From Burhinus oedicnemus (taxonomy: Eukaryota > Chordata > Aves > Charadriiformes > Burhinidae): DNA of 64,000 nt. A program made the position numbers and the translations under genes. Under the pieces are notes generated by a model. The model was not told where the DNA came from, ran no database searches, and worked only from the letters and a program-made list of their open reading frames with translations. Location: positions 3,481,017 to 3,545,016 of the forward strand of contig VFFE01009068.1 in the NCBI GenBank assembly GCA_008921705.1, in the 5' to 3' direction. The stretch's first letter is position 1, and every line of letters begins with the position of its first letter. Positions 50,730 through 62,600 of the stretch are shown one piece after another.

Positions 50730-51827
50730 ATGTGTTAAGAAAAACACCCCCACAAAAAGTCTGAATTCTTTTTCATGGTTTTTCTCCCCTCAGGTCTCTA
50801 TTACCACTGCACTGCCATATGTCAAACTATACCATGCGCACACACAGATATGTACATACTCTACATCAAAATATCATCCTAACTTTGTCAGATTTATACA
50901 ATAGCATTTTTCTTCCATTAATGACTGACACATTTTTCATAGCCAGTCACATAGTGAGAGGAATCTCATTCATAATATGCTTTTCATTCTAAACATCTGC
51001 CTAAATGGATGCCAAATACAATTTCTGGGTAGGTTAAATACTTAACTGGTAACATGCCTTCTCTGACACAAATGAAGTACTATGGTGCTGTACCATGTTG
51101 ACATTTATAGCCCTTTTCATAAACTATCTTAAAAAGCCGTAGAGAATATGAAGTCTACTGTACTGAAGCGCTTGTATGCAGGCAAACACAATGGTCTTTA
51201 TATGATGAGCACCATTATATTAATGAATGTTTGCATTAGTAACATTTATTCTACGAGAAACTGAGAGACAAACAAAAACTTGCACTTAATGCAATTCCAG
51301 TGGCAAAGACCTGCATCTGTAATTGAACAATGCCCTAGTATCACAAGCCTGAAATAATGTCCTACAGTTTGCTACTAAATACTGCTTTTGTAAGGCTCTT
51401 CACATTCATGCAAGCGTATCAAACACAAGCACACTCTGGTAGTTACAACCATATTTATAGTTAGACGTGGTTTAGAAACCTGTCTTATCACCGTAAATCA
51501 TACAGAGTAGCTCTGAGATTTTTGACCAGCACTTGAGTATCATCTCCTTCGGAAGGATGGGAATCTGCAAAAACACACAAATGTTGGATCCTTTGCCTCT
51601 TCGAGCACTGAGATTCTCTGCTATTTCTTAGCTCAAGGAGCAAAGGAAAGGATCCTGGCATACCCCACTCTGGTTCCTGAGCAGGGTCTGGGCACAGCAA
51701 AGTCTTGAGGAGGATGTGCTTTTCTGGTGTCATAGAGCTACCGTTTGGGCACGTACTCTGCGCAGCTCCAGCCCGATCCCTTTTCAGCACACTGCTTCAG
51801 CCCTCTACCCAGCGAGGCAGCCACCCT

Positions 51828-52000
51828 GTTCCACATAATTATCAGCTTGTTAAAACTGAGTCCGTGTCCAATTACTTCATCTGAGAAGTCACTCCCTAAC
51901 CTGTAATCTAACACCATCCACTCATATTGATCGGCTCTAGGAAAAACAAAACTGCTTGGCTACTCCTGTCAAAGCTAAAGTATCGAAGCTGTCAATTCAA
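51828..52000 (+). repeat. Unidentified interspersed repeat, copy B
   Basis: This is the same unit as at 50468-50646, 1,360 bp further on and in direct orientation. It keeps GTTCCACATAATTATCAGC, CTGTAATCTAA, CATCCACTCATAT, CTCCTGTC and GCTGTCAATTCAA in the same order. Similarity fades at both ends at about the same points as in copy A, so the unit is roughly 175-180 bp. It could be two copies of an old SINE or MITE, a decayed LTR pair, or a local duplication. Confidence 0.7.
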
Positions 52001-53154
52001 GATATTGAGATCTTGTAAGGCATACAAAAACCATTACGGTTTGAAGCCCAGCTAACACAGGTAAGAGTCTCTCAACCTCTATTGACTAATACCAGAGTCA
52101 CACAAAACTTGCTGTAAAGAATAGAGAGTTTATGGTAAATCGTACAAGCGTAGTTTGAAAATCTATAATTCATCTCAGTTCCAAGTTAGAAGAATCATCA
52201 GTGCAATAACATTTTGGCTTCTGAAAATGAACATAACACCTGCACAGTCATAGCTCTTTCCACAATCACAGCCATTTTAAGAAGTTATGTAAGGTAGCTA
52301 GTGCCAGGACAACTGGCACATTTGCATTTCATACAAACCACTTGTGCTAAGACTATGCTCACGCATCTACAGAAAAAAAAAAAAAAACAAAAATGAGAAA
52401 AGAAACCCATCATCATATATTACATTAAATGGAATTCAGTCACACAACAATTAATCTCAAACCCGTTGCTGTCCATCAGATATAAGAGCTTGGTACCACA
52501 GACAGGGAACTAAAGAAGAGACAAAAGGATCCAAGAGAGCCAGAAAGTGAACAGCACACACATCAGGGATTTATCCATGAGACTATTACTTCTCAGCTTT
52601 AAAAGGTGAAAAATTAAAGAAAAAATGAAAGCTATAATAAATCCATTATTATATCGATCATCTAGACAGTCATAATAAAGACAAATATTTTCCCCTCAAA
52701 ACATCACCTATGACACACTTCACATTAGAGTCTTGCACAAACCACTTCAGAGAAACAAAACACAGAAGATTTTACTCTTTCATGAATGGAAAAAACCATC
52801 CCAACCATATTAAATTACAAAGGATGCTCTTACATCAAGCAAGATGCCAGAACCAAACAACTAAATTTATCATAAAAAAACTCCTAGAAAGATGTTAATA
52901 CAACTTTCCTGCATTCCAAGAAAAGCCTTAAAAAGTTTATAATTAGACAACAGTAAAAGCTACATCCTGCTGAGCTTTTTCTTTTCAACTCCTGCAAGAT
53001 AACCTGGGAACTACATTGGGAAGATTCTGAAATGCATGCCGAAAATCAACTACATCGAGACATTCAAATTAATTAAAAATGATCATTGTTCAACTCAACT
53101 ATTATTTACAATTCCAGTGACCTAGCCATTACAAAACTAAAATGAGGACTTAAC

Positions 53155-53191
53155 AAAAAAAAAACCAAAACCCCAAACACCAAAAACCCAA
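53155..53191. repeat. A/C-rich low-complexity tract
   Basis: Ten A's are followed by CCAAAACCCC- and AAACACCAAAAACCC-type sequence. It is similar in style to the tract at 32217-32274. Confidence 0.75.
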
Positions 53192-54960
53192 CTCCAGACT
53201 GACTTAAAAGGTAGCCCCCTCGCCCTTCTGGAGTATTTTAGCAATGTCACGACTTACTGAAAACAGGGAAGAGATGCTGCCTAAGAACAAGAGCAAGGGA
53301 TAACAATTTTCCAACTAGTTTTAGATGTTCTTGTTTACAGACACAGTTCTATGTTAAAAAATATTTTAATAGCATTTATATCAATTGCTTTTTCAATTTC
53401 AAACCATTAAAGACTGTTGAACATCACTGGGGAAGGTACTGGACTGCACATGTTAAAAAGGAGCTACACTGGGTACTCAGAAATTCATGAATGCTAGACT
53501 ATGGTTCATCTTACATCAATAACAGTCCTCTCATGTACGTGTTAGTCATCTTACAGCTTTTATCTTGAGAACATCATCTGTAAAAGCAAGCCTACTGGTA
53601 GGCTGGGGAACAAGAAACTTTCTTTTGGGTGGGTAGTCTAGAGAACAGAACACAAAAATAATACTAAACTTGGCACACCAAGTAACAAGCCAACCAGACA
53701 AAGCAACAATTCTGTTTTCTCTATCTGGCTGCTTTCTCCCGAGTTTTCACAGTGTGTCCAGTCACCAAACTTCCTCTAAGGCAGAACAACTCTGATGCAA
53801 GGCAACACAAGCCAGTGTAGCCAGCCTCTTTTTAATAAGCAAAAAAAGACCTCAACCCAAAGTCAGACTGAAACTCTATCAAGAAGCATCTCCCCTGAAA
53901 GGATATATTAGATAGAAATATGGAGACTGTCCTCAAATTAAGCTTTTTAACTTTCTAATTTTAAAATTAAGCATCAATTTACCAGTCAATCTTAGTCATT
54001 CTTCACAAGACATTAAAGGAAAATTTATTAAGATACTGAAATCCTAAGGTATTTCATTATATAATGTAATTCAGAAATAAATTTGGAAAGAAGAACTAAA
54101 CGTACTTCAAATGAATGACTTACAGGAGTACTGATTCCATCTATAATTTTGGAATAGACATTTTATGTTTAAATAAAAATCAGAAAAAGTAACCGTCATA
54201 ATCCCGAGGAGCTCCATTTATTAGTAAGTGAATCCTGCTTTGCTAGTTATTTAAGCAGATAAACCAGCATATGTGTACAAACCTGCTGTCTAAATATCAT
54301 CTTATCAGCATATATAACAGATGTTTATGAATGTATTGTAATACAGTGATATTCAGACCACTGTACTGAGGCAACACCCAGAAGACAAGGTTTTAAAATC
54401 CACAGCTGTAGTCCTGGGTGTCTCCATCCACATGGTATCTCCATTGCTCCCTCAAAACCACTGATGAGTTTGTGCCATACAGAACATTTTGTAAAGGGCC
54501 ACCTGCCTGTCTCTCTCCAATCTGTGTTGACAGGGTGATTTCTTATAGTCAGCTTTTCACTGAAAAAAACCCTTCAGCTGCCTCAATGGATATTTTAAGG
54601 CAAATAAATTTAAAGAAAGGTCAGAGACAAAATGATTTCAGTTGTCATTACAGAAATTCAGTGAAGAAGCAATATTTTTAGTTATTTGTCAGTAGAGAAC
54701 AAAGAGCCCATCATAAATGCTTTTGCACCGAAGACAGTACGCTTATCAAAGTAGCACAGGACTGCTTGGATGGTAAGCACCCCGGGGCTGGGATGAGGCT
54801 TTAAAACCTGCAACAAGGCCACAGATAAGAAAATGGGAAGAGTGTAAATAATATTACTTTACGTTTTCTGTCACTTTTCTTCCACATGTCTTCGAGACAT
54901 TTATACAAGGGGGTATTGTTCTTACTGTGTATCTGTGGTAGCTGAGACACACTGTGGATG

Positions 54961-55045
54961 AATAATAATATGTCTAAGGTTATGCAGTAAGTCAAAGATG
55001 GAGCAAGGGAGCCAAGAAGCCTCTATTTCTGCCTGCCAGCTGCAA
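54961..55045 (-). mobile_element. MIR/L2-like ancient repeat relic
   Basis: Plus-strand TGTCTAAGGTTATGCAGTAA then GTCAAAGATGGAGCAAGGGA matches the pattern of the reverse-complement MIR core (TTGCCCAAGGTCACACAG, AGTAAGTGGCAGAG). It is followed by a box-B-side-like AAGCCTCTATTTCTGCCTGC. Similarity is by eye only. Confidence 0.4.
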
Positions 55046-58000
55046 CTTATCTTTTCACCGCCTTCTCCTCTTTATCACTTCTCTGTTGCTAGAGCTAAAA
55101 CTGGGATTCTGGAGGCACTCAAAGCTAGCTACACTAACCACTGCCAACAGCCTAACTTCAGATGTTTGAATATCTTCCGAAAATTAGCTTGCTGCAAATA
55201 GGAAATAGCCAAACAGTATATGCATTTAAGCCAAGTCCCCAGCAGAATTTAAGTGCTTGTATAAAATCAGTAAATAAATATCTCTTCATTCTGACTAGAA
55301 CTGTAACATACTGACCTTGAAAGGCAGAAAGAAAAAAAAAAAAAGAGACTCTAATGTCTGTGTCCTGAAGGCAGCATTTACCACTGCCACCCATTAAAAT
55401 AGTCTTTATTAATGGTACAGACCATGTAACTTGTAAGAAATATACTTTGACAGAATTTTGTATAGTTTTGGCACAGAGGCTTTGTTCAAAAATAGATTTA
55501 CCATGACAGATGTCCTTATTTGCTTCAAAATTCAACAGTTCCTACATGCAATTTCAATGATAAGGAGTGAAGATGAAATGGTGTCAATCAAACACTCCAT
55601 TTCAGCTATTGTAAAACTTGCACAACGTATGACTATCAGTTTACTATATATCAGTTTCCAAAACTCTATTCTGCAGGATCATTTCTGATTAGTGCTGCTA
55701 GTATCTCAGCTGGATTTCTTGTGCTGCATGACACGTAGCAATTGAAACCAATGCAAAATAAATGCAAAGCAGTATAAAATACTACCAGTGTCATACTCTT
55801 TGCTCCCTTCTTCCTGGAGTTAATAATGACATAAAATGTATGGTATGTGAGTATCAGTCCCACCTAGATCTCTATAGGTTAATAATGCTTTTTTTTTTTT
55901 CTTTCATTTTCCTTAAAGTAGGATTTACAGTGAATCAAAATCCTGATGACTTAGGCACCAGATGACTGAGCAGAACAAGCATGAACAACAGATCTGATAT
56001 TTTCAGATTACTTACTGCCACAGGGGGCCAAAACCACCATAGAAATGTTTGGCAAATTTCTCAATCTTAAGAGGACGAATTTCCATGCTACAGAACATAT
56101 CAACACTTTAGATAACAATGCTCATTGATGCTGGTCAAATAGACACAAATCAAATAGACATAAAATTTTATCATCGTCTTTGTTTTCCAGCTGATCTCCA
56201 TTTGAAGCCCACCAGTATGGGAAAATTTCACTGATATTGTCTATAGAGTATTAGCTATAACCTTAAATAAATATAGGACTCCATTCTTCATGGCTGTCAC
56301 CAAGCAGGAAAATAGAAGAGTGAATTCTTTCTGTCTTCCTCAGCAGCCCATTACAACTTCTATTTACATTACAACTCAATACTTTTCCTTGTCAAAACAC
56401 CAGAAATTGAACATCAAAATTGCAGGTATTAAAATAACAGGCAAATATTGAATTACAGATTTCTTTTGTTCGGTTAGAAACTCATTCCCCACTGGCAAAA
56501 CTTCTTCAAAGGCAATGCAGTGAGCACAAGTGCTGAGCTGCCTTCATCTTGTGCTGTTGTAAAGGACTCCAACAGCAAAATCTCTATCAATCAGCTATGT
56601 TAGAGTGCTGAAAACAAGTTAACTGTTCCAGTAAGTTTTTGATTCAGTAGCTGTTTAGCCTCAACTTTGACTCAAGCTGTTTTAATCCAATTTTTGTCTG
56701 GAAAGAGAAGAATCAGCTGAAGAGATGTTTGGCTTGGTTCGCCATCCCATCCTGGGGAAAAAAAAAAAAATTAGGTCGAAATTCCTGTACTGGTGAGGCC
56801 AGCTGATCTTTGGAGGTTGATGTCCTGCTGTGCATCCTCCTGCTGGGAGAAGTTCTGGAGGAGATATACTTGCTTATGTACTTAAAATCTGAAAGAGTTT
56901 ACTAACTGGTCTAGAAGACTATGATAGGCCAGAAGACTTCTGCTGGAAAAGTGGTGTCTGATGAAATGACCAGCTGACATAAACCAGCATACTACTTCCA
57001 AAACCAACATGGCTTCACCATTTCCTATATTTAATTTTCTTCTTCAATTTGCACGTGTTGGTTTTGGGGCTGAACCTTTAAACTCATCAAAATCTGGCTC
57101 TGTTGGCTGCATGTGGCGTGTTTGCCTTGAGGCTACCTGGAGGAACCAAGGGGCCAGGTTCACCAACACTGCAAATACACCTGTAACTTCTACCCACATA
57201 ATTTTACTTGGTTCCTCTTTCAGGTTGTTGAATCAATTGGTTTAAAAAAAAACAGTGAGCACTCTACCACTTTCACAGTAAGTGTGCATTACACACATGC
57301 AACCACGCAGAGGTAGGTATCAACACGAACTCCAACCATTTCTAACAACAGTACTGATGAGGTTCACAATATGTCTGAAATGCAATCACAGGACATCTGA
57401 CACTGAAAAACAGTCATTCCCTCCAGGATAGTTCACTCAGCTGAGATCGATAGGAATAGAAACATCACTTGTCACTGCTGAAGCGCTTTGATTTGTATGA
57501 GCTGTACAACAGGCAGCAGAGACAAGACGACAATGTGTCCCTTGGTTTGCTTCACCAGACCCTGGCAGCCTTCATATTGATCTAGCGTTAAACCTGAGAA
57601 GCTCTCCCTACACCGCTGTCGTGAGGATGCAGACAGGCTGTCTAATGCAACGCTTACCCTTAGTCTATGTAAAAAGGTCTCAGCATTTTAGACTTATTTT
57701 TCTTAATTTCTGAGGAACAACTTACTGAGACTTTTGTGAAATGTAATGTTGTATCAAAAGAATTCCCGAGGGTTTTGCAGAGTCTGAATAATGAGTAAGA
57801 TGGGTAAAAGTGATGGATTTAATGCCACTCCATGCATTTATGGATCATGGGCACCCTTTAGATTTTTTTTAGTTTGCCCTGTACTTCCCAAAGAACAGAT
57901 CACAATAGGTCCAGACATCTAGCTTTGCAGTTCTTGTCTTACTAGTTTTTTGGGGTTTTTTTAACTCCACATACTATATACTGAGGTGGGAAAAAAGTTT

Positions 58001-61000
58001 TCTTTAGGGAATTTGAGAAAAAGAGTGGTTATTAATTTTTAATCCTCAAATGTAAGAATAGGATAGAAAAAATAAAGGAAGCTAGAGGTAATTTACATCT
58101 CCAAAATAGTGTTATCATCAAGAAACAGCACTTGTGTTGATTTAAAAAGGATTAGGCATATTTAATGTAGTCAACCAATATATTCTTCTCCTTTTTAAAC
58201 ATTCCAAAATAGACTGAAAAGAGGATACTTTTCAGTTTTGCATGTAATTATGCTGGAGATGCGAAACGGTACTCCTGGTAGTCTCTATACTCAGTACTCA
58301 CATGTCGGCATCTTATCTAGTTTTAAAAGGCTTTAACCCTAGCTTCAGCTAAAAATGAATAAGGACAGGGTACAGCACCTAAAAGGCATAATCCATGTTT
58401 ACCTTAGGTATACTGTAGATATTGTACCAACTACGCACTTTTATAGGACGCTATTGAAGATGAATGCCCTCATTTAAGAAACAGTGGGATGTCACTTGTG
58501 ATCAATTAGTCAAAATCCTATGCGTACAACTGGCTGACGCACCAGCTTATTTCACTGAATACTGAGCAAATTGAGCCATTTCTCTGAATTTTCAGCTCCA
58601 CTTACCCTAGGCATTTATTAAACAAATCTTTAAGCCGTTAACCAATTATCTATAGACAGCTGTTTAAAAGGAAAGTATAAAATTAATTAATGATGGATAG
58701 CTCATGATGTTTCTTTTATAAATTAGGTCTTATCTGGTACTTTATCTGTAAATATTACAGTACAGCAATTGTACCTCATTGACCTTTTCCATCTCCTCCC
58801 TGAAACACAAGCAGAGTACAGCTATTGTATTAGCCAGGACTGCACAACCTTTTAAGCATATTGCTTACTGCTCAGGGAAGAATCTATACCTGACTAATAA
58901 CAGTTTGCTTTTAAGTCAGAAATGGCCACTTTTAGCTTAACGCAACATGATATGTTTCATTAGGAAGAAGGCCACTCTTTCCAGTTACAAACATATAAAT
59001 AAATAACAATGGAAAGCACCCTGCCCATCTTCAAAAACCTTTTAAGGGATGATTTTTAAGAGGTGCAAAATGGAATGAAGACCACTCACTCCTAATGAAT
59101 GCTGATATCAGATAAACATCTTGAAAGTGCCCTTGAAAGCCTGAATAAATATTTTCCATTTGTTTGGGTTTATTTTCAATAATACTACTGATAACAAACT
59201 GGAAAATATGAAAACTACATGTGACAGCACTTCTGACAGGAATGACTTCCCAGACCATGTTCTCACCATTACAGAGCCCCACAAGGGCTACACCATGGCA
59301 GGCTGATGCCAGATCCTGTAGCCCTTCCTATACCCAAGTAGTCCCATTCACTGAGGAAGGACTGGTTCAGGAATGAGGGCGGCACATAGCAGTGAACCTA
59401 TGATAAAAGTAAACAAGTACCACATTTCAGTTCCTTGCTGACAGTAAGTGAAATTTACCACTGTGTCTAACCCAAGGAGCTCCTTTGCCGCTCAAAATAG
59501 CGAAGGATAGCAACATCTGGAGCTAGAGAGACCCTTCTTTATCAAATCTTGCTCCATATTCTCTGTTAAAGATTTCTTGTGGGAACACGACCCTTTCAGG
59601 TTGCAAATGTCCCATATCTAAGTGGGTATCGATATACACTTTCCGTACTGAGCAAAATATTTTAAGGGGAACTGTAATAGTCTGATCAAGATATTCTGTT
59701 ACATGCTGGTCTTCCACATTTTATCTAAACACTAGTTTGTGCATATACACAATGGCAAGACAGCAAGACAAAAGAGAACTGACAATACAGATGCTATACG
59801 TGACACCAACTAGATCACAAAACAACTTTCTGGTAGAGGAAATCAACAGGGAATCTGGAATGTCCTCCCGCTGGGTCTACACATGGTATTCTACTCAGTG
59901 AATGAAAAACTGGATTGTTTCACTCTAACAAACACAGCGAGCAATGGGAACCCAGAGCTGCAAAAGTTTTCATTTAATGAACTCGGTAAACTAATCATGT
60001 TTCCATAACTCAGTCTGACAGGTTGATTTCCCACCTGAAAGAAGGCAGCTTCTTCGACCTGAAACCACCTACAGAGCTAACCACATGCTCGCTGCTGCCT
60101 TTATTCAAGAGATATGACATACTTGGATACTGATAGGGAACCAGCAGAGCACCGGAATAAAATCAAGCAATATGCCTTGCATCATGCTCCAGTGTGCCTG
60201 GGATTAGAAATAAATCTTCAAAAAGGGAAAGGTGACCAAGAAAAGTTATCACAAATCTGTCTTCAGGGTAATCTTCATTCAGCAGCAAAGCTACCAAAGT
60301 CCATTTTAAAAGGTTTGAAGGGAATTAAAAAGGTGCTATTTCAAAGACGGATTGTAAAAACTACAAACCCATTGTGAAGCTTCCAAAAGCAAAGACAAAT
60401 ATCATCTGTGAATCTTTTTTTTTGCAGTGAAGCATGACCAGCTACCTAGTAAAATAAGATGTTGCCATTCTTCTTATAAAGATTAAAACCTTTGTGAGCT
60501 GAGCTGACATCTCACACAAAATTTCCAGAAATAGCATTGTTTGAGTATCAATTGTATTTAGCTAGTGAAAATCAAGATGCTGTGAATTTCTCCAAATTGT
60601 GTTTAGATTTATCAAAAGTTCAGGTTTGTAACCTTCCCCTCAACTCCAAACGATTTTTCAATGACAAGTCACTTTCTTCCCCATTAGAAAAAGACAGAGA
60701 TGTCATGTCCTGAAGTTAGATCAAAGCTTTGAAAATATGAACTTTCTATAACAGACACTATTCATACTTTTTAAAAAAATCTGAATTCCGTTCCCTTTCC
60801 TTGCCTGACTTCATTGTCTCCTTATTTTTCAGTCTTTATTATATGTACTCCAGTAGCTCTTGCTCTCTACAGCTCTGATTCAGAAATTGTGTTTAAAGTG
60901 TGCTTTAATTTAAGCACATAACTACATCTTATGGAGTGAAGCATATACTTAAGTGCTATTGTAGATGAATGTCTTTTTCCCTCCTCTCTGCCATTTTTAT

Positions 61001-61621
61001 CCCCCAGAGGGTCTTTACACGGTAAAACACAGATCCGGTTGTGTAAATCCCACTAATTTAGGGTTTATTTGGAATGGATCAAGACAATTTTAAACCTCTT
61101 ACTGCTTAAAAACTCTTGTCTTCTATCATGTTGTTACTGCAAATTAGTATTAAATGTAGATGAACTAAACGTATTCAACCTCTGGTCTTACACAGCTGGA
61201 AATTAAAGTAAACAGCACTGAACTTTCATTGTTAAAGGAAGAAAATTAAAAAGGAAGCCCTTTTTGATCTTATGTCCCTAGAATTTGGGAAAATAAAGAT
61301 CCATATTGAAATGTGAAGCAGAAAGAAATTGTAAAAAACTGACAACTCATTACTGCAGGATTCTGTTTGAAAATCTAAAAGCTATGTGGAAACGATTCTA
61401 TGATTTAAGCAGAGTTAGGAGAAGGTGATAGTTTTAAATGCAGCTATTTGATAGCAAAATTAACACTTCAATTCCATATCTTTGTAAATTAAGCAAGTGT
61501 TTAGCTGTTAAAAAAAAAGTTGCTTGAATAACTGAAACTTTGAAAAGTCTGATTTTTTTTGTGCAAGAACATTCTTTTCAGAATTCTCTGGAATTAAACA
61601 TAGCGTGGGATTGTAGCTCAA

Positions 61622-62600
61622 GAATCACAGAATGGTTTAGGTTGGAAGGGACCTTAAAGATCACCAAGTTCCAAACCCCCTGTCATGGGCAGGGACACCT
61701 CCCACTAGACCTGGTTGCTCAAAGCCCCAACCAACATGGCCTTGAACACTGCCAGGGATGGGGCCTCCACAACTTCCCTGGGCAACCTGTTCCAGGGCCT
61801 CACCACCCTCACAGTGAAAAATTTCTTCCTGAGATCGAATCTAAATCTAACCTCTTCCAGTTTGAAGCCATTACCCCTCGTCCTGTCACTGCATGCCCTT
61901 GTAAAAAGTCCCTCCCCATCTTTCCTGTAGGCCCCTTTCAGATACTGGAAGGCTGCTATAAGGTCTCCCCAGAGCCTTCACTTCTCCAGGCTGAACAACC
62001 CCAACTCTCTCAGCCTGCCTTCATAGCAGAGGTGCTCCAGCCTTTTGATCATCTTCATGGCCCTCCCCTGGACTTGCTCCAACAAGTCCATGTCCTTTTT
62101 ATGTCAGGGGCCCTGGAGCTGGGTGCAGTACTCCAGGTTGGGTCTCATGAGAGCAGAGTAGAGGGGCAGAATCACCTCCCTCCCTTTACCTGCTGGCCAT
62201 GCTTCTTTTGATGCAGCCCAGGATAAGGCTGGCTTTCTGGGCTGCAAGGGCACACTGTCAGCTCACATCGAGCTTCTCATCCACCAACATCCCCAAGTCC
62301 CTCTCCTCAGGGCTGTTCTCAATCCATGCTTTGCCCAGCCTATATTTGTGCATGGGATTGCCTTGACCCACGTGCAGGACCTTGCATTTGGTCTTGTTGA
62401 ACTTCATGAGGTTTGCAAGGGTCCACCTCTCAAGCCTGTCCAGGTCCCTCTGGATGGCATCCCTCCCCTTCAGCATGTCGACCGCTCCACACAGCTTGGT
62501 GTCGTAAGCAAACTTGCTGAGGATGCACTCAATCCCAATACCCATGTCGCCAGCAAAGATGTTAAACTGTACCAGTCCCAGTACCGTACCTAAACTCATC
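61622..62600 (-). mobile_element. CR1 LINE, 980 bp, with decayed reverse transcriptase end
   Basis: This is the longest repeat in the window. From its 5' truncation near 62600, the minus strand reads the C-terminal part of the CR1 reverse transcriptase ([72 protein letters not shown]). A TGA stop follows at 62255-62257. Beyond it, CALAAQKA and [11 protein letters not shown] are still recognisable before more stops. In the catalytic FADD box the first Asp codon is TAC (Tyr) at 62504-62506, so the copy is dead on that ground too. The 3' UTR ends in CCTAAACCATTCTGTGATTC near 61622. It is sense to EPHA3. The 223-codon open frame on the opposite strand (61540-62211) is its shadow. Confidence 0.96.
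62258..62599 (-). pseudogene. CR1 ORF2 reverse-transcriptase remnant
   Basis: These 113 open codons belong to the CR1 copy spanning 61622-62600. They cover the end of the palm (FNIFAGD, then the altered FAYD box) and the thumb-side region ([22 protein letters not shown]). The usual FADD active-site pair is broken by an Asp-to-Tyr change, the 5' part of ORF2 is absent, and a TGA follows directly. The apparent Met start is accidental, because upstream ORF2 has been lost by truncation. Confidence 0.93.

Noticed and set aside
61540..62211. 223-codon open frame on the plus strand
   Set aside because: From 61622 on it is the antisense of the CR1 element; CR1 antisense strands are often open because of their GC-rich codons.
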